Shown here piece after piece: positions 24,301 to 31,956 of a stretch of DNA of 46,198 bases. This DNA is from Verrucomicrobium sp. (GTDB lineage Bacteria; Verrucomicrobiota; Verrucomicrobiia; Limisphaerales; UBA9464): contig JAJTFN010000020.1 of the NCBI GenBank assembly GCA_021298285.1, forward strand, positions 1 to 46,198. The letters run 5' to 3'. Made by a program: the position numbers and the translations under genes. Position 1 is the first letter of the stretch; each line of letters opens with the position of its first letter. A model generated the notes under the pieces. The model did not search any database, was not told where the DNA came from, and saw only the letters and a list, made by a program, of their open reading frames with translations.

Positions 24301-26585
24301 ATGGAACCCCGCCCGTCCGCCGCGGTGAGCGAGCCCACCGAGCCCGCGCCGGGATGGAGTTCCAGACGCAGCACGTCCTCGACCTGCCACGACAGCGTGC
24401 GGCCGGCCGGGCCGGCGGCAGCGGGGTCGGCCTCGAACGTCAGGATGCCCACCTCGTTGGTCGGGCGGCCGAAGACGGCCACCTCGCGGAAGCCGATGTA
24501 CCACTCGATGCCGCCGCCGGGATCGGTGCGGCGCTTGTCCTCGAGGCCGACCCGCACGTAGCGTGCGAAGACCGGGCCCCCGAAGTCGGTGTCGAAGGTG
24601 TCCGGGCGTCCGGTGATCCGGCGGGCGAAGACCGAATCGTGCCGATCATCATAGAGCCGGACCGTGGCATTGGTGAGCCGGCCGCCGATGCCGGAGGCGG
24701 CGATGGTGCGGATGCCATGCAGGGCGAAGGTGCCCCCCAGGTCGACCTCCCAATAGCCGTCGACGGTCCGCTCGGTCGTCTTGGTCTCGGTGGAGGCCTT
24801 GTCGTCGTTGGCCCGGGAGGCCGGGGACAGGCCGTCGGTGAGGCGCAGCATCGTGCTGCGCTTGAAGGACGCGAGGTTGTTCGACACCACCAGACGGTCG
24901 AGGGCGGTTCCCGCCACCGGGGGCGGAGGACCGAACGGGATGTCCGGCACCCCGGACACGCGCACCTCGGCGACGGCGACCTGGCGGGTGCCGCGGGCGT
25001 TGGTCCGGTCGCCGGGAAGGCCGATCCACACCGTGCGGGCCGCGACGCCGGCGGGCAGGTCGACCGCCCAGGCCCCGTTGGCGTCCGCCGGGGGCACGTC
25101 CTGCTCGAACACCACCTGGTCGTCCATGCGCAACAACCGCAGCACCAGGCCGCGGCCCAGGGCGTCCTCCGGTGCGGCGGGCAGGACGCCCTCGACGCGT
25201 TGCAACCGGTGGATGCGCGACAGGCGTCCCCACCAGTGGCTGCCCGGTTGGTCGGCCGTCCGGCTGCTGGTGGACTCGCGGTTGTCGGCGCCGAGGGTCG
25301 CGGGGGTGTCGGCGGAGGCGTCGCTCGACTGGCCCACCGAGGCGAAGGGCAGCCGGGTGGGCTGGATCACCGGGCCGACCGGGTTCGAGAAACTGCGGGT
25401 GTCGAGGCGGTTGGCCCCGGCCGACCGGTCGGTGATGCCGGGGTCGGCCGACCAGGCGAGGTTCACGGAACCCGCCGGGGCCGTGGTGAACTCGAAGGCG
25501 TAGCGGTCGGGGGCCAGCTCGGTCACTGCGGTGGCCGGTTGACCGTTGAGCCGGAGGGCCGGGGCGGTGACGCCGCGGACCGGTTCGGTGAACTGGACCT
25601 CGATGCGGGCCGCGGCCCCGACGGCCGCTCCCGGAGGCGGGGTGGTCAAGGCGACCTTGGGCGCGACGGTATCCCGGACCCGCTCCCTCCAGACCGCATC
25701 CAGCAGGAGACTCCAGACCAGGTCCGAACTGGCGGTGCCGGATTGGTGAACCTCGACGGCGAGGGTGTTGGTCCCGGGTTTCAGGCCGGTGGTCGCCCAA
25801 GGGAAGGGACCCTCCCAGGCGGCGTTGCCCACGCCCCGGTTGGCCTGGGTGGTCGGCAACACCGTGCCTTCGTCCAGGCCCAGGCGCTGCACCTCCGAGC
25901 CGTTGAGGAAGACCAGGGCGCCGTCGTCCACGAGCACGCTGGCGAGCAGTTCGACGGAGTGGGCGTTGGTGATCGGGTTGAGGAAGGTGGACAGGAAGTA
26001 CGCCGTCTGGGGCAGCTTGCCGGCCGTCGCGGGCAACGGGGTGGTCTTGGGTCCCGGAAGCTCGGAGTCCTCGACGTACAGCACCCCGCCACCGGTCGAC
26101 CATCCCGTGCGGTCATCGACCAGTCCGGGCCATTGGGGCAGCGGCAACACCCCGTCCACGCGGTAACGCCAGGGGTGGACAACCTCCACCAGGCGGTTGG
26201 TCCGATACTCACCCGGGAGCCCGGGGTCGATGGTGAGCCGTGCCGGGACGCTGGTGATCCGCGATGGCCCATCGATGACCTCCGCGGTGATCGACACCTC
26301 GTGGTCCGCGGCCGACGTGATGAAGGTGAGGTCCGGACCGGAGGCTCCATCGACGGGCTTTCCGTTGCGGAGCCAACGGTACTGGATCGCCGGGCCGCCC
26401 CGGGCCTCGACGCGGAAACTCACCGGGTCGCCGATGAAGATCGTCTGCGAGACCGGAGGGCGCAGGATCTCCAGCGCCGACGCCCGTGCGCCGACCCCCA
26501 AGGCCAACCCGATCCCGACGACGACGGCCAGCCAGTTTCGGATGAGACGGGCCGCGGGGGCCAGCAGGGGAATCGATGGGTGCAT
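21306..26585 (-). CDS. Giant secreted multidomain protein: Ig-like, discoidin-like, lamin-tail, CotH kinase-like
   Basis: This is a 1759-residue exported protein. Visible parts in order: a hydrophobic N-terminal signal (WLAVVVGIGLALGVGARASA); an Ig-like domain (about 40-125); beta-sandwich regions; two discoidin (F5/8 type C)-like segments (about 410-545 and 555-685, e.g. YWEVDLGGTFALHGIRTI); a lamin-tail domain (about 790-850, TDWIELRNPGNQPVDLAGWS); a chitobiase C-terminal-like repeat (STILYSTNGTEPSL); a CotH-like kinase region (about 1060-1320, VHVYVNGAYWGQYDCRELLS); a second chitobiase-like repeat (TIFYTLDGSDPRLPGG); a second lamin-tail (about 1508-1562); and a C-terminal Tyr-Arg...FYRV module. 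CotH proteins can phosphorylate secreted proteins; activity here is unproven. Downstream of RNase D on the same strand. Confidence 0.88.
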   Translation of the reverse strand: MHPSIPLLAPAARLIRNWLAVVVGIGLALGVGARASALEILRPPVSQTIFIGDPVSFRVEARGGPAIQYRWLRNGKPVDGASGPDLTFITSAADHEVSITAEVIDGPSRITSVPARLTIDPGLPGEYRTNRLVEVVHPWRYRVDGVLPLPQWPGLVDDRTGWSTGGGVLYVEDSELPGPKTTPLPATAGKLPQTAYFLSTFLNPITNAHSVELLASVLVDDGALVFLNGSEVQRLGLDEGTVLPTTQANRGVGNAAWEGPFPWATTGLKPGTNTLAVEVHQSGTASSDLVWSLLLDAVWRERVRDTVAPKVALTTPPPGAAVGAAARIEVQFTEPVRGVTAPALRLNGQPATAVTELAPDRYAFEFTTAPAGSVNLAWSADPGITDRSAGANRLDTRSFSNPVGPVIQPTRLPFASVGQSSDASADTPATLGADNRESTSSRTADQPGSHWWGRLSRIHRLQRVEGVLPAAPEDALGRGLVLRLLRMDDQVVFEQDVPPADANGAWAVDLPAGVAARTVWIGLPGDRTNARGTRQVAVAEVRVSGVPDIPFGPPPPVAGTALDRLVVSNNLASFKRSTMLRLTDGLSPASRANDDKASTETKTTERTVDGYWEVDLGGTFALHGIRTIAASGIGGRLTNATVRLYDDRHDSVFARRITGRPDTFDTDFGGPVFARYVRVGLEDKRRTDPGGGIEWYIGFREVAVFGRPTNEVGILTFEADPAAAGPAGRTLSWQVEDVLRLELHPGAGSVGSLTAADGRGSIRLTPATSTEYLLVASNTAGMFIRAASVEVPGSPLPVRLDELVAANRFSMATASGDATDWIELRNPGNQPVDLAGWSLSDDLARPRKWTFPRWVLEPHQSRVLFASGSDRGLDSSGDLHVGFRLSRAGGVLLLVPPAASGEPTQRVDYPALGDDLAYGRDLAGQWRMLDPTPGRPNVAASHEGWVRAPEWSHPRGFHNQAFRLVLTAPDPGSTILYSTNGTEPSLVYSNGLDVARTMSVRARAVRAGARPSPLQTRTFVFVEDVVASPSMNRTITQNAALAARLRTGLRAIPTIALSLPGQPEYEEKPGSFEILWPDGRESVHVNCGLSRFGNAWTSFAKRSFRVKCRNRYGDDAIRTPLFDGFDHGRTPVRSFDQLDLRSGSHDMSERGFYMAGRFVEDSMLDMGSLNPHGRFVHVYVNGAYWGQYDCRELLSERFLAVYLGGSRDDYGAVMGNDNVTDDFVIGAPEPPNLDPWERARGDRNSYERVRARLDVAHLIDFMLLWTYGDCESEFRSCGPLEPGSGFKFWIADADGFLRTSALTLNRTDREGPGGFFGALVREGHPDFRTLLADRIHRHFFNDGALTPGALDRRLDLRMREIADSLVAESARWNQRTPATWEGAAATIRSQLFPRRTATLLGQWRSRGLYPSFDPPKFEVRGGTVAAGYRPRLSAPAGTIFYTLDGSDPRLPGGAVSPAAKPWIPDAVTVASEVTLTTRVRSAAGAWSAVDAATFRLQAPRRPAPGDLLPVEIHYNPSTGGESEFIELRNLSNDPLDLSRCALSGGIGLVFPEGLMLAPGASLVAVRDPIGFAARYLAPGSAGARAGIRTLGPWVGALDNAGERIALLGADGAELWAFTFGTRSPWPVRADGGGRSLVLSEPASPPVGREAVNAYLGEGRRWLPSLSDHGTPGWADPFRASVAATPDGPMLEWSTISGETYRVEATERLGDPVWTVLEQGPAPRDEVRRRPLAPPRVPPSPAPPEPLPDLTRFYRVLWVR

Positions 26586-26739
26586 GGAAGGGGGAAAGGG
26601 CTCGCGCGCCGTAAAGCTCGTTCCCCCGACGGGCGGATCAACTCGAAAACGCGGATGTCGACGCCTCCGGGTGCCGTGACATGGCGGGTTTCCGGGTTCC
26701 GAGGCCGGCCCGCAGCGCCTTGCCGGCGCCCTGGACCGC

Positions 26740-27930
26740 TCAGTCGAGCCCGTAGACCGGGGTCGATGGGTCCTCGTCGTCCCCGCGGACGTCCTTGGGA
26801 GGCTCGGCGTTCGGAGCGCCCCCCCGTGCGGGCAGGGGATGGGACCCCGCGGCAGGGCGTTTGGCCGGCGGTTTCTCGAGAAGCTCGCGCTGCCAGGGCA
26901 TCAGGTCGGCCCAGGCCTCGGGGTCGTGCCGGCCGAGCGCGAAGAGGGTTGCCTTGGAGGCGATGAGCGTGGGATCGATGCCCAACTCCTGGGCGTTGAG
27001 ATCGCGGACCCGGGCCAACCGGTCGGAGACGTCAAGCTCGGCACGGGTCATCCGCCGCGAATGCACCCGGATCGGACGCGGGAGGCTGTCCTCGGGCACC
27101 TCGAGGCCTCGCTGGACCGCGTCCAGCAGGCCGGCGCGCCGTTTCGAGGTGAGGAAGTGCGGCAGGTTGAGGCCCCGCGTCGTGCGGGTCTCGGATGCGG
27201 CGGCCGCCAGTTCGGCCAACTGCTCGTGCTTGAGGACGAAGAACGGCGGTCGGCCCGTGCGCAAGGCGTCCTTCTCGCGCCAGTGCCAAAGTTCGCGCAG
27301 GACGGCCAGACCCAGCGGATCGAGCTTGTCGTGGCCCTTGGTGCGCCAGATGGCATCCTCGTCGACCTGTTCGGGTTGGCAGCAGTCGCGGATGAGACGC
27401 TCGCAGGACTGTCGGTGCCACTCGACCCGGCCCAGTTCCTCCAGCCGGCGCTGGAGGGATTGCCGCAGCGGGTGCAGATGACGCACGTCGTTCAGCGCGT
27501 AGTCGACCATCGCCGGGGTGAGTGGCCGGCGGCCCCAGTTGGCCTTCTGCGAACCCTTCTCGAGGGTGATGCCGAGATGGGCGTTGAGCACATCGTTGAG
27601 GCCGAAACGGGGTTCCCCGACGATGCGGGCGGCAAGCATCGTGTCGAAGATGCCGGCCGGCTGGAAGTGGTGGCCCCGGAAGAGCAGACGCAGGTCGTAG
27701 TCGGCCGCGTGGAAGATGATGCAGTGGTGGTCCATGGCCTCCCACAGCGGCTCGAGGTGCAGGTCGGCCAGGGGATCGACCAGGAATTCCGCCCCGGGGA
27801 TGCCCACCTGGAGGAGGCACAGCTTCTCCGGGTACGCATGCAACGAGTCGGCCTCGGTGTCGAGGGCGACCCAGTCGGCCTCGCGCACGCGTGCCGCGAG
27901 CTCCCGCAGTTCGGCGGTGGTGCTGATCAC
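26740..27930 (-). CDS. rnd: Ribonuclease D
   Basis: This is a 3'-5' exoribonuclease of the DEDDy class that trims tRNA and other stable RNA 3' ends. The 396 residues begin at GTG. Exonuclease motifs are complete: D24-T-E26 in WVALDTEADSL, D79 in FHAADYDLRLL, and Y144/D148 in MVDYALNDVRHL. After the catalytic domain (about 1-170) comes an HRDC-like helical region (about 210-350, e.g. PFFVLKHEQLAELA and ELGIDPTLIASKATL). The C-terminal 40 residues are Pro/Ala-rich and probably disordered. It lies 58 bases downstream of mntR on the same strand, and the giant exoprotein follows it. Length and motif spacing match the E. coli enzyme. Confidence 0.95.
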   Translation of the reverse strand: MISTTAELRELAARVREADWVALDTEADSLHAYPEKLCLLQVGIPGAEFLVDPLADLHLEPLWEAMDHHCIIFHAADYDLRLLFRGHHFQPAGIFDTMLAARIVGEPRFGLNDVLNAHLGITLEKGSQKANWGRRPLTPAMVDYALNDVRHLHPLRQSLQRRLEELGRVEWHRQSCERLIRDCCQPEQVDEDAIWRTKGHDKLDPLGLAVLRELWHWREKDALRTGRPPFFVLKHEQLAELAAAASETRTTRGLNLPHFLTSKRRAGLLDAVQRGLEVPEDSLPRPIRVHSRRMTRAELDVSDRLARVRDLNAQELGIDPTLIASKATLFALGRHDPEAWADLMPWQRELLEKPPAKRPAAGSHPLPARGGAPNAEPPKDVRGDDEDPSTPVYGLD

Positions 27931-27988
27931 AGACGGCCAATTTGGCCCATGCCAAAACCGAGGTGAAGCCGGAACTGTCGGCCCGGGA

Positions 27989-28474
27989 TCAGATTTTGAG
28001 GCAATCCGTCGACGCGTTCCGGGCCGGGGTCCGGGACTGGAAGCGCCGGAAGGCCCTCAGCTCCGCCGGGTGGTTCTTCCAGTAGCCCACCAGCGCGGTG
28101 AGGGCCGCGAGGGTCTGCGGCGTGAGGTGATGCTCGATGTCCTCGACCTCCCGCTCGACGGTCTCGGGTCCGAGTCCCAGCAGGGTCAGGAGCTCGGTCA
28201 GGGTGCGGTGTCGGTCCTTGACGTGGGCCGCGACGGCCGCCCCCTCGGTGGTGAGGGTGAATCCCCGGTAGCGCTGGTAGTTGACGTACCCCCGCTTGGC
28301 CAGCCGCCTCACCATGTTGGACACCGTCGACGAGCTCAGGCCCAGCGCCTCGGCCAGGTCGCTGACGCGCGCGTACCCGTTGCGATCGACCAGTTCCTGG
28401 ATGCGCTCGAGGTGGTCCTCGGTCGATTCCGAACGCGACGGGGTCCTCCGGGCGGCATCCTTGCGGGGCGTCAT
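27989..28474 (-). CDS. mntR: Manganese transport regulator MntR (DtxR family)
   Basis: This Mn2+-responsive transcription repressor has 161 residues. A winged-helix N-terminal domain (ARVSDLAEALGLSSSTVSNM) is followed by the metal-binding/dimer domain. Every metal ligand known from B. subtilis MntR aligns: D20 and E23 (EDHLE), H89 (KDRHRT), and E111, E114 and H115 (VEDIEHHL). This is the MntR pattern rather than the Cys-containing DtxR/IdeR pattern, so manganese is the likely effector. There is no SH3-like C-terminal domain. The ATG lies 25 bases after the stop of the PVC-type dehydrogenase. No manganese transporter gene is in the window. The start at 28474 excludes long in-frame upstream sequence that is antisense-like and featureless. 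Confidence 0.93.
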   Translation of the reverse strand: MTPRKDAARRTPSRSESTEDHLERIQELVDRNGYARVSDLAEALGLSSSTVSNMVRRLAKRGYVNYQRYRGFTLTTEGAAVAAHVKDRHRTLTELLTLLGLGPETVEREVEDIEHHLTPQTLAALTALVGYWKNHPAELRAFRRFQSRTPARNASTDCLKI

Positions 28475-28499
28475 GGGTGCGGCTCCGATGACGATCCCA

Positions 28500-30905
28500 T
28501 CAATGGCTCCACTGCCGGGCGGCGGCCGTCCGCAGGCGGGGATCGCCGGACGCGGTGAGCTGGCCCAGCCACGGACCGCCCTGCCGACCGAAGGCCTGGT
28601 GCAACCAGGCCACCTCCAGCGCCGACCGGGGATCCTTCTGGGTCTTGCCCCACGCATTGGCGGCCTCGAGCACCTCGCCGGCATCCCGCTGGCGGAGGAC
28701 CAGCCGGGACTGCTCCTGCTCCCAGCCGTTGGCCGACAAGGTGCGGTCGAGGAGCTGCACCGTCGGCAGTCGGGTGAGGTCGGTGGCCTTCCGGCCCGCG
28801 GCCCGACCGGAGGCGTTGGCGGTGACCCGCCAGATGCGGCCGTGCTCCTTGTCCCGGCGCGGATCCCGGAAATCCACCTCGCCATGCTGGATGATCGGGT
28901 TGCTCCAGTCGGCGATGTACAGGGCGCCGTCGGGCCCCAGGCGAAGATCGATCGGGCGGAAGGTCACATTGGTGGACCGCAGGAGGTCCGGCTGTTCCCG
29001 GGTCTGGAAGGACGAACCGGAATCGTTCACCGAGAAACGCACGACGCGGTGCGCCCGGAAGTCGCAGGTGATGACGTTCTCCTGCCAGTCCTTGGGGAAG
29101 GCCGGGCTGTGCACGACCTCGAGGCTGGCGAACTTGGGGTAGTTGCCCGGGCTGATGCTGTCGGCCTCACGGCGCATGTCCGAGTAGGTGAAGTAGGTCG
29201 CCCCGTCCATGGCGTGGTAGATGCCCTTGCCGCCGGCGCCGTCGGTGAAGAACGAATTGCCGTACTGGTCCCAGTGGTGGCCCCAGGGATTGCAGCCTCC
29301 GCGGGTGAAGACCGACAGCGTCCAGGAGTCGGGATTGAAACGCCAGATGCCGCCCGAATTGAGGCGGCGCACCCCGTGGGCCGTCTCGATGTGGGTGTGG
29401 GTGTAGATCGACTGGTTCATGTACAGGTGACCGTCGTACCCCCAGCGCAGCGTGTGCAGGTTGTGGTGCGTGTCCTCGGTGCCGAAGCTCGACAGGGTGA
29501 CCGTCCGGCGATCGGCCTTGCCGTCGCCATCGGTGTCCTCCAGGTGCAGCAGTTGGTGGCTGGCGGCCACATAGCAGCCTCCCTTGCCATCGGGCACCAC
29601 GCCGGTGGGGATGAGCAGGCCGTCGGCGAAGACCGTGTGCCGGTCGGCCTTGCCGTCGCCGTCGGTGTCCTCGACCACCACGACCGAGTCCACGGCGGGT
29701 TGGCCGGGTTTGATCTGGGGGTAGACCTCGGACGACGCCACCCAGAGCCGTCCCTGGGGGTCCCAGTTCATGTGGATGGGCTTGTGGAGCAGCGGGTTCT
29801 CGGCCCAGAGGTTCACCTCGATGTCCTTTTCGTGGTCGAAGGTGGGCAACGGCTGCTTGGAGACCTTGGCGCGGGAATCGGCGGCCGAGGCCGACTGGGC
29901 CGCGTGTCGCGCCAGCAGCGCACGCACCTCGGCCGCGACCTTCGGGTCGGGCTGCTCCGACGGGCGGAGGCCGGCGATGCGGGCATCCCACTCGGCGACC
30001 ATCGGGTCGAATTGCGGGATCTCGACGCTGTTGCGTCCCTGCTCGTGCTTGCGGAAGCCGAAGAGGTAGGTCCAGTTGGCCGGGCGCCAGCGGTGGAAGA
30101 ACAGCTCGTTCTTGTGCCGGATGGCCGAGCGCAGGAGTGCCGTGTCCGTGCCCTTGGCCGGGGCCTGGATGCCGAGCAGTTCGGGCAGGCGGTCCGCCAG
30201 CATCCGGTAGCCGGTTTCGTTGAGGATCACCGGGCTCTCGTAGGTGACCATGCGCAGCATCGAGATGCGGCGGGTGGCCCCGAGGATGTCCACCACCGGG
30301 CTGCCGGAGGATTTGCCAAGGGCCGTCAGCGCCTCGGCCACCTCGTTCAGGGCCTTGGACCGGTTCGAGTCGGGGCGCTCGCCCTGCTGCTGGACCGGGG
30401 TGAAGAGGACGAAACGGACGGGCTGGCCACTGGCCTCGCCGATGGCGGTCATCAGCCGGCCGGTGTCGGCGATGAATTTCGAGAGGTAGGCCGCGCGGGC
30501 ATCCGGCGACGGCGTGTCGGCCAATTCGAGGGCCGCGGTCATTCCGTAGCTGAGGATGGCGACCGACGGTTTGGCGATGGCGACCTGTTCCTGGACGCGC
30601 TTGAGCCAACCCTCCTCCGACTTGTTCCAGTCGAAGCTGGCGCGCGCCTTGCCCATCGGGGTGTCGGCCGCCCAGCCCAGGTTGCGGAAGGTCACCCGAC
30701 GGTCGGCGTAGGCGGTCGTCAGCGAGGTCTCCAGGTGCCCGTAGTCGACCTCCCGCTCGAAGAACGTGTCGCCGATGAAGAGGACGCGATCCCCGTCGTT
30801 GAGGGAGAACCTCGCCGCTTCGGCGGCGGACAGCGCGAGAACGCCCCGGCCCAGGCCGAGGATCAGGACGCAAAGCCAGAGGCGGAGACGTTGGCCGAGG
30901 AACAT
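28500..30905 (-). CDS. PVC-type membrane-bound dehydrogenase/SGNH protein lacking C-terminal cytochrome
   Basis: This 801-residue exported protein has an N-terminal signal (LWLCVLILGLGRGVLALSAAE), an SGNH-hydrolase-like domain (about 35-245) and a six-bladed beta-propeller of the PVC 'putative membrane-bound dehydrogenase' type (about 365-690; VVVVEDTDGDGKADRHTVF and HLEDTDGDGKADRRTV repeats, then GCNPWGHHWDQYGNSF). In the SGNH part the GDS nucleophile is GDT and no Asp-x-x-His is evident before LNETGYRML, so it is probably not an active esterase. Relatives usually continue into HEAT repeats and a CxxCH cytochrome c; here the protein ends after one HEAT-like stretch (DPRLRTAAARQWSH), 25 bases before mntR. 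It is divergent from tatD. The natural substrate is unknown. Confidence 0.87.
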   Translation of the reverse strand: MFLGQRLRLWLCVLILGLGRGVLALSAAEAARFSLNDGDRVLFIGDTFFEREVDYGHLETSLTTAYADRRVTFRNLGWAADTPMGKARASFDWNKSEEGWLKRVQEQVAIAKPSVAILSYGMTAALELADTPSPDARAAYLSKFIADTGRLMTAIGEASGQPVRFVLFTPVQQQGERPDSNRSKALNEVAEALTALGKSSGSPVVDILGATRRISMLRMVTYESPVILNETGYRMLADRLPELLGIQAPAKGTDTALLRSAIRHKNELFFHRWRPANWTYLFGFRKHEQGRNSVEIPQFDPMVAEWDARIAGLRPSEQPDPKVAAEVRALLARHAAQSASAADSRAKVSKQPLPTFDHEKDIEVNLWAENPLLHKPIHMNWDPQGRLWVASSEVYPQIKPGQPAVDSVVVVEDTDGDGKADRHTVFADGLLIPTGVVPDGKGGCYVAASHQLLHLEDTDGDGKADRRTVTLSSFGTEDTHHNLHTLRWGYDGHLYMNQSIYTHTHIETAHGVRRLNSGGIWRFNPDSWTLSVFTRGGCNPWGHHWDQYGNSFFTDGAGGKGIYHAMDGATYFTYSDMRREADSISPGNYPKFASLEVVHSPAFPKDWQENVITCDFRAHRVVRFSVNDSGSSFQTREQPDLLRSTNVTFRPIDLRLGPDGALYIADWSNPIIQHGEVDFRDPRRDKEHGRIWRVTANASGRAAGRKATDLTRLPTVQLLDRTLSANGWEQEQSRLVLRQRDAGEVLEAANAWGKTQKDPRSALEVAWLHQAFGRQGGPWLGQLTASGDPRLRTAAARQWSH

Positions 30906-31073
30906 GGTTCAAGGATGCCGGGAAACCTCCGGTGCGGGGAAGCAGGAAAGCGGGTGGAACCACCGTGAACTCCCGGCGATCGGCCAGGTGCCGAGGCGGA
31001 ACCTGATCGCCCGGTCGACCGGCCTCGGGCCTCCTTGATCCACCCCGAGCCTTCCGGGCACCCTCAGGCCCAC

Positions 31074-31880
31074 ATGACCGAGTTCTTCGACACGCACGCG
31101 CACCTGGATTTCCCGGACTACGCGGGGGACCTGGAGGCGGTGGTGCAGCGTGCCACGGCCGCTGGGATCACCCGGATCGTGACCATCGGGACCACCCTGG
31201 ACGGCAGCGCGCGGGCCGTGGCGATCGCCGAGCGCTTCCCTTCGGTGTTTGCGGCGGTCGGGGTGCATCCAGGCCATGTGGACGAATCGCCCGACGAGAT
31301 CCGGCCGGCGCTGCGCGACCTGGCCCGGCACCCGAAGGTGGTCGCCATCGGAGAGACGGGCCTCGATTTCTTCCGGCGGCCCGGGGAGCCCGCGCCGGAA
31401 CCGGTCGCCGATGCGGCCAACCGCCGGAAGCAGGCATCGCTGTTCGCACAGCAGCTGGAGATCGCCTCCGAGGCCGGCCTGAATGTCATCATCCACACCC
31501 GCGATTCCTTCGCGCCGACCCTTGAGATCTTCCGGCCCCACGCGGCGCGGGTGAAGGGGGTCTTCCACTGCTGGGTGGGAACCTTGGCAGAACTCCGCGA
31601 GGTCGAGGCCTTGGGATCGCTGGTCAGTTTCACCGGCATCGCCACCTTCAAGAATGGGGCGAATGTGCGCGAGGCGGCCGCCGCCGTGGCTCCCGGGCAC
31701 TGCATGCTCGAGACCGACTGCCCGTTCCTCGCCCCGGTCCCGTTCCGCGGCAAGCGTTGCGAGCCCGCCCACGTCGGCCAGGTCGCCGTCGCCGTCGCTG
31801 AGGCCCGCGGCCTCAGCCTCGAGGCCCTTTCCGCCGAGACCTGCGCCACCGCCCGCCGCTTCTTCCCGAAGCTGACCTGA
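31074..31880 (+). CDS. tatD: TatD family metal-dependent hydrolase (DNase)
   Basis: This cytosolic TIM-barrel metallohydrolase has 268 residues, in the usual size range for TatD/YcfH enzymes, which act as 3'-5' DNA exonucleases or deoxyribonucleases. The metal site is complete: THAHLD at the N-terminus, GETGLDF (Glu), NVIIHTRD (His), FHCW (His) and ETDCPFLAPVPFRG (Asp). The ATG at 31074 begins directly before the HxH strand; an earlier in-frame ATG at 31035 adds 13 featureless residues. It is divergent from the PVC-type dehydrogenase across 168 bases and convergent with the WD40 gene. The family assignment is secure, but the exact member (TatD, YcfH, YjjV) is not resolved. Confidence 0.93.
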   Translation: MTEFFDTHAHLDFPDYAGDLEAVVQRATAAGITRIVTIGTTLDGSARAVAIAERFPSVFAAVGVHPGHVDESPDEIRPALRDLARHPKVVAIGETGLDFFRRPGEPAPEPVADAANRRKQASLFAQQLEIASEAGLNVIIHTRDSFAPTLEIFRPHAARVKGVFHCWVGTLAELREVEALGSLVSFTGIATFKNGANVREAAAAVAPGHCMLETDCPFLAPVPFRGKRCEPAHVGQVAVAVAEARGLSLEALSAETCATARRFFPKLT

Positions 31881-31956
31881 GTGCGACCGGCCCGGCTCCG
31901 GCCCGGGGTTGGTGCCGCCGAACCGGCGTCCAAGGTTGCCGCGTCTGGAACCCGGC

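Noticed and set aside
22047-26966. A 1639-codon open frame on the plus strand opposite the giant CotH gene
   Set aside because: It is antisense to a gene with clear domains; its translation is Gly/Arg/Val/Asp-rich with no domain, signal or motif, as expected from GC-rich third positions.
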